From Stichopus chloronotus (taxonomy: Eukaryota > Echinodermata > Holothuroidea > Aspidochirotida > Stichopodidae): DNA of 64,000 nt. Both the position numbers and the translations under genes were made by a program. The notes under the pieces are model-generated. The model worked only from the letters and a program-made list of their open reading frames with translations. It did not search any database and had not been told where the DNA came from. Location: the NCBI GenBank assembly GCA_021234535.1, contig CM037830.1:35092937-35156936 (forward strand), given 5' to 3'. This document shows, in pieces, positions 41,901-47,900 of this stretch; the stretch's first letter is position 1; every line of letters starts with the position of its first letter.

Positions 41901-44900
41901 TAACTGCTGGGCCAGTCTGAACACTGAGAGAAAGTTGTGGAGCCGAGTTATATTGAACAAATGTTTACATGAGGCAAACACTAAGGTGAAGCAAAAGGAA
42001 TGTCTTCCTTTAAATTGCGCTGAATATCGGAATCAAGATGAAACAACTCTAACACACAAGACAACATTCAGAATTCAAGGATTATTTGTAATCAACTATA
42101 CAACTACCTGAAGAAATATGTGCAAAATTGTCAGAGAAACCCAACAAAAGAAGTGTTTTAAGATCTCAGGGAACTGTTTTATACATATCTAGCACTTTAG
42201 AGAACACATATGGACCCAATTTCATTCAGCAGCCAGGGTTCTTACTGCAAGGGTAATGTGAACTGTGCTCTTGAGATGCCCACAGTACAAGCACAACATG
42301 CTAACAAAAAACTTCAACAACTGGTGCATTTTGAGGTGAGTGGAATTTTGGCATGTTGAACTAGCTGCCTTTTATTATGTCACATCTGGGCAAAACCTTA
42401 AATACTTTTTCGAAAATCTCCAGCCATCAATACCTTAAATGCAGCCAAGCCCTCCCTCCCCCCAGGGAAATTCTCTACACTTGAATTTAAGTGCTGCTTA
42501 AAACTGCAACATCAAGTTTCATTACACACAAAGTAGGTGACTAAAGAATTTTAATTATCTTCTCCTTGATTTCCTGATACGTAAACACCTACAACATATA
42601 TGCTCATAATCTTTCAGATTCTTCAACTTTTGATCACTGAGTGGAAAAACCTTCCACTTCCATTTTGCAAATGCTTAACTCTGTCCCAAAATTAAAAGAG
42701 TTGGTATTTTGCATGACATTCCACTAAGCTCTCTGGTGTCCTGCTTTCATCAAATTATCTTTGTCATCTTTCTAAGATGAATCTTTTCATGAATTGCAAA
42801 TCTTCTTCACCTCCAGCAAACTTTCCTCACACTGCTGTTTGCTTTATCGCACCATCGCGACATCCTCCACTACGTGGACTGGCAAACCGTTTACTACGGA
42901 GATGTTGTGAGCACTCGCTGTTTATGTCACGGCTTTAACCCTCACTCTGGTTAAGATATCGGATATGACGGTAACATCTGCTACAGTGGGTGACTCTTCA
43001 GTTCGAGTTAAAATCTCAAATCAATTAATAACAACATTAGTTTATACAACATCCATTAGAGTGATGTTCATTAAGAAGCGCAGCCTGTTAATCAATTCCG
43101 ACACACTTTTTCTTGAACGCAACCTAACTCGTCTCAAATCTGATATTAGAAACCACCCACATGGTACTATGGATACACTAGGAAACTCATGCTCAGTCAA
43201 GTCACCACTGTTCAGCATATGTTGTAAACAGTTGCATACAAACAGGGCAGAAAACAACTTGTCCAAATTAATGACTGAAAACCTTATCATTAAATGGAAA
43301 CAGACATTCTTCTTCTTTTTTCTCCTTTGAACCAAAATGTGAAAGACCCACTAAGCCACAACACACGTACACTTATTCACCTGGATTGGATATTTTACGA
43401 ATGACTTTAACCTGTGTTAATGGTAAAACTTCTTAGAAAGCTGCCTCATTCGATAGACCCAAGAGTTGAAGCAATTGTATAGAGACAGATAAGCAATTAA
43501 GAGGGAAGTTCATCTAAGACTTTCACGTTTATCTAGAAACTCTATGTCAGGGTTTGAGAAAAATCCCATCGATTCACTGGTGTGGGTATTCACGAGTGAC
43601 TACACATACCCCTTGCTGCCTCCCATTAGTGAAGCAAGAGGTAAGTATATGTTTACGATGAGAATCCAAAGTTTGAATACATGAAGAAAACAAGTGTCAG
43701 ATGCAATAACTCTGCAATAAGTCTACAGCTTGGGTCCCAAACAAAGTTCTTAAAATTTTCTGAAAAAAAGAGACCTGCTGCAAACACACCAATGTGTTAT
43801 GGAGTAGGGTATATCTTCTACAAACTAAAATGACCATTTGTAAATGAATATTTATGTTTGATACTATTCAAGCAGTGAAGTTTACTTTCAGTTTTAACTA
43901 AATAAAGACCTTGACTTTAAGCCTAGCTAGTTTATTACCTGCTAAATTTATCTTTCTGATGTACATACCATTTTAACACGAGCAGTTGGCTAATATTGCC
44001 TAATATTGCTGCTAGATTGTTACACTTGAACAGCACCAAAAGTAAGTGTCACTAATGAAACAGAACCATCTGTTTTTAATATCAAGATTATCCTGAGTTC
44101 TTTATACACTGAAATTTGAAGCTGTTAGGAAGAACAAGTAGTGAGCTTTACTGTATGAGTGAAAACACGTACATGTATACCACTTTATCCTGCAGTGTGA
44201 GTGGAGAGTACCAGTCCATCATCAAAAATTCACTTTAAACTCACATGTGACAGATATTGGAACTGAAAATTTCATTCTCCATGTCAAAGATTTGGAAAGC
44301 CATTAAAGCTGTGTCAGTGTCCTACCATACATGTTCTGGTATGTAACTGAACTGAAACGAAAATGGTCACCAGCTAATTCTGAATGTTGGACGAACGGTG
44401 TCCCAAAAAATAAACACTCCTCTTCTGCGATGCAATTTTAACTGATATTCTTTCAGTTACACTGACACAAACCCCAAGTCTACATTTACAGGCTAATGTC
44501 ATCAAGGACGAGACAGCGGCGCTGACTTTCTTCGTTCACATGTAAGCCGCTGAGAGTTAGTTAGGTAGGAAGCCTGGGAATTAACGACCGGCTTCGTCAC
44601 CAGTAGTCACATATTAATTAGCTTTGTGCACTTAAGAGACAGCTCTCGGTGACAAGTAGACCTAGATCAATCAACTGAATATCACATTCATGTCATCTGG
44701 CAAAGATTTACTATGCTACCTGTTAATGCTGTTAACATCAGTTGACTGGCTTTAAGCTCTCACAGTTTCACAATGTTGACAAGGTCTCTTTCCCTAAAAA
44801 ACCCCATTTTTCTCTAATCATCAACAGAACATCTTTTGCATCATTTCAGTCTCGCATTCAAAGTGCAATACATTGCTGCATTTGCAGACAATGCGTTAGT

Positions 44901-47900
44901 GTTATTTCACAAGCCCTTTTCATTTTCATTTTTGACTTTGTTCATTACATATACGCAAAACCAATCGGCAGTTGGATACATTGGTGTTACGTCGAAGTTC
45001 TTAGCGCCCGACTATACCGACTATAGGTTACTATAATTCGAGAGCGCGACGATAAGATCGACAAAAATCTCAAGGACGATATCCCGACGATAAAGTGACA
45101 AACTCTCCTCAGAATTTTTCAAAAATTCGACGATAGCCTCGATGATACCATTGTGTTACTTACTAACCACAGATAGGTGGATTATATCGATCGCTATTGT
45201 TGTATTATAGTCGGGATTATCCGACGATGCGACTATACAGAGTGGGTTTAAAAGAGGAAAGAAAACTACTGCGTACAGAGGGTTGTAGAAGGCGAAAGAC
45301 AACTTAAAAATTTGCAGACCGTTTGTAAAATGATTTGAAATTCTTAGATCCTATTCGTAGGCCTATAGAGTGCTGCATTATGTTTTGAGGCACGTGTGCT
45401 GGTTAGGCTTTTATCTACTGTACGTACGTATTTGGATGTTAAAGTCAACGACAAAAGTCAAAAGCTGTCGTGGTGGAAAATGCTCTGTTAGAGAAAGCCT
45501 TTAGATTCAAGTTTGTTTGTATTGCGGATTGTTTGTTTAGGCTTTTTTGCACATGGAATATTAATGTTTTTGACATTCTTGACAGACTGGGGTATTTTGG
45601 AAACTCTCGACGATGAAGGTTGCTTCATTGACGTTTCCAACAGGGGATAGCATCTACAGTATCAAATATATACACAAACTTACGTTAGCGCAGGAGTCTG
45701 ATTTTGTTTGATGCCACAGACATCGTGTGCAGAGATAGGCAACTTGGCCTTGCGTTACTGATACCTTACGTGACATCTCCTTTCTGGTAATGTTTGGCTG
45801 ATGTGTATTTGTGCTAGCCTAGCTTTATCTTTGAAACTAAAATGGACTGACAAGCAAGACAACCAAATGATCTACACATACTGATATCTGTGATTTCTTT
45901 TCCCACCTACGCACGTGCTGTAATTGCCCATTTATTGGCGAATTTTCTGCATCTTCATTAGGCTTTTAAAATAAAATGTGCGTCAATAAACCGGTCATTG
46001 AAATCACTGCAGGGTGTACAGTATTACAGTTAGGCCAGACTAAATGCTGCACTTAAGTCAACAACAGTATACCTAATGTATGGTGTATGGTCATTCTACT
46101 TTATTGTTGTTGGTCTTTTCTATCTTCATTGTATATTAGTACTTTTGGAACTGGGAAAGGATTAAGTGTCCTGCCACCAACATTTTAACAATGGAGATCA
46201 ATGTAATCTGTTTAGTCACGTAACCACAACCGATGATGCAGTAAAAAGAGAGAGAGAGAGAGAGAGAAGGAAAAACATAGGTTTGTTTATTGCACCAACA
46301 ATGAATACCAATGGACTATCCGACATTTTCCTTCACGCATGTATTATCGCTCTCCTTTTTTTGTTATTGTCCGAGGTGTTCAGCAGAATTTTTCTTGAAG
46401 CAAAGAAAGAAAAATACTTTGACAACATTGAGAGATTTCTTTAAAACATTTTATGGAAGAGAACAAATGACCCACTTTTGTGACTGGAACAAAACATCCT
46501 CTTGTGTAACCGCTGTTGGAGTTAGTGAAATAATTCTAAAATGTAAACCAAACCCTTTCACACCAAAAATAAACAATGCTGATGGGATTTTTGTACATGT
46601 CATATGAATCGCTACATCAGATTGTGCTGAGAAAATTGTGACAGACGCATGATTTAGCCCCACCGTTCCTAATGTCTTTATGTTAGTTAATTGGTCTTTT
46701 CTTTCAACATGGTCTTTTTTTTCTTTTGCAGAATAGTAGCAGCTCACCGCCTGATTGTTTGTCTGTTTGCTTTTTGTCTTTGTTACTTAATCAGTTTTAG
46801 TGTTTGTTCCGGTAGTGCAAGTTTTTGTTCTAAACGTCACATCCCGGTCCTGGGCGGACACTCTGTTAAGGTGCTATTGCCTCAGACACAAGAGCTTTAA
46901 AAAAAAAAAGGGGGGGTTGAGGGTGATAGGAAATGAAAAGACTAATGTAGTCTTTGTAGCATGTCCTCTTTGATTGCTTTTCTGTGAACGGAGATTTTCC
47001 AAACTATTGTCGACCGATTTGTTACTTGCTTGAGTTCCCACTACCTCTGTCATTATTTTCTCATGTTTTATGGTTGTTCTGTGTTACTCAGCTGCTGTTT
47101 CATTTGCACTAACCATCTGACCCGAAATGACATGAGCTGGATTATTTTTTCCCCTTTGTGTTTGCTTGTATGCCAAGATTTGAATTTCACATATTTGTTC
47201 GAGATATACACATCATTGCATTACTTTGAAATGCAATTTCATTCTTATTTCATTTCAAACCATGCATGCTTATTTACTAGAACATCGGAAAAACATATTC
47301 CCACCCTCATTTCACGTCCTTCACTCGTCAGACCTGCTATAAAGAACATGATGGCGGGGGGGGGAAGCCTTCAGTAATCAGAATGCATTTAAAGCAATGG
47401 TACCCCCCTAGCCTCCCACCCCTTGACTACGAGTTTGCCGCTCGTTCATTCACTGGCATCACGATCAATTGTGTTAATGCATATGTCATCTTGCTACACA
47501 GGTTTGTTTACTCATCAGGTAGGTATATCCAGGGTAAGTGAATATTAACCAGAAAAGAACAAGATGATGTCTTACAATTCCAACTGTGTAAATGGTACCA
47601 AACAGTCCCCACTAAACCCTCCAAAGAAAAAAGGAGTACGACTTTTCACCCCCCACTCCTTCTCCCCCCCCACAAAAAACCCCCACAAAAAAAAAGAAGA
47701 AAGTAGTCTGATGACACCGTCAATAAACTATCAGAAGCTTTAGGCTTATCTAAGTTCAAGCACAAAATGAGAACAATAGACTTACCCACTTCAGAGTGAT
47801 TACTAGGGAAAATTTGATCATTGAAAAGGCTGCATTATAATACCCTGTTCCTGTGCTCTTGCTAAGTCTTTGTAAGAACAAGGAGTTGGACAGAATGTGT

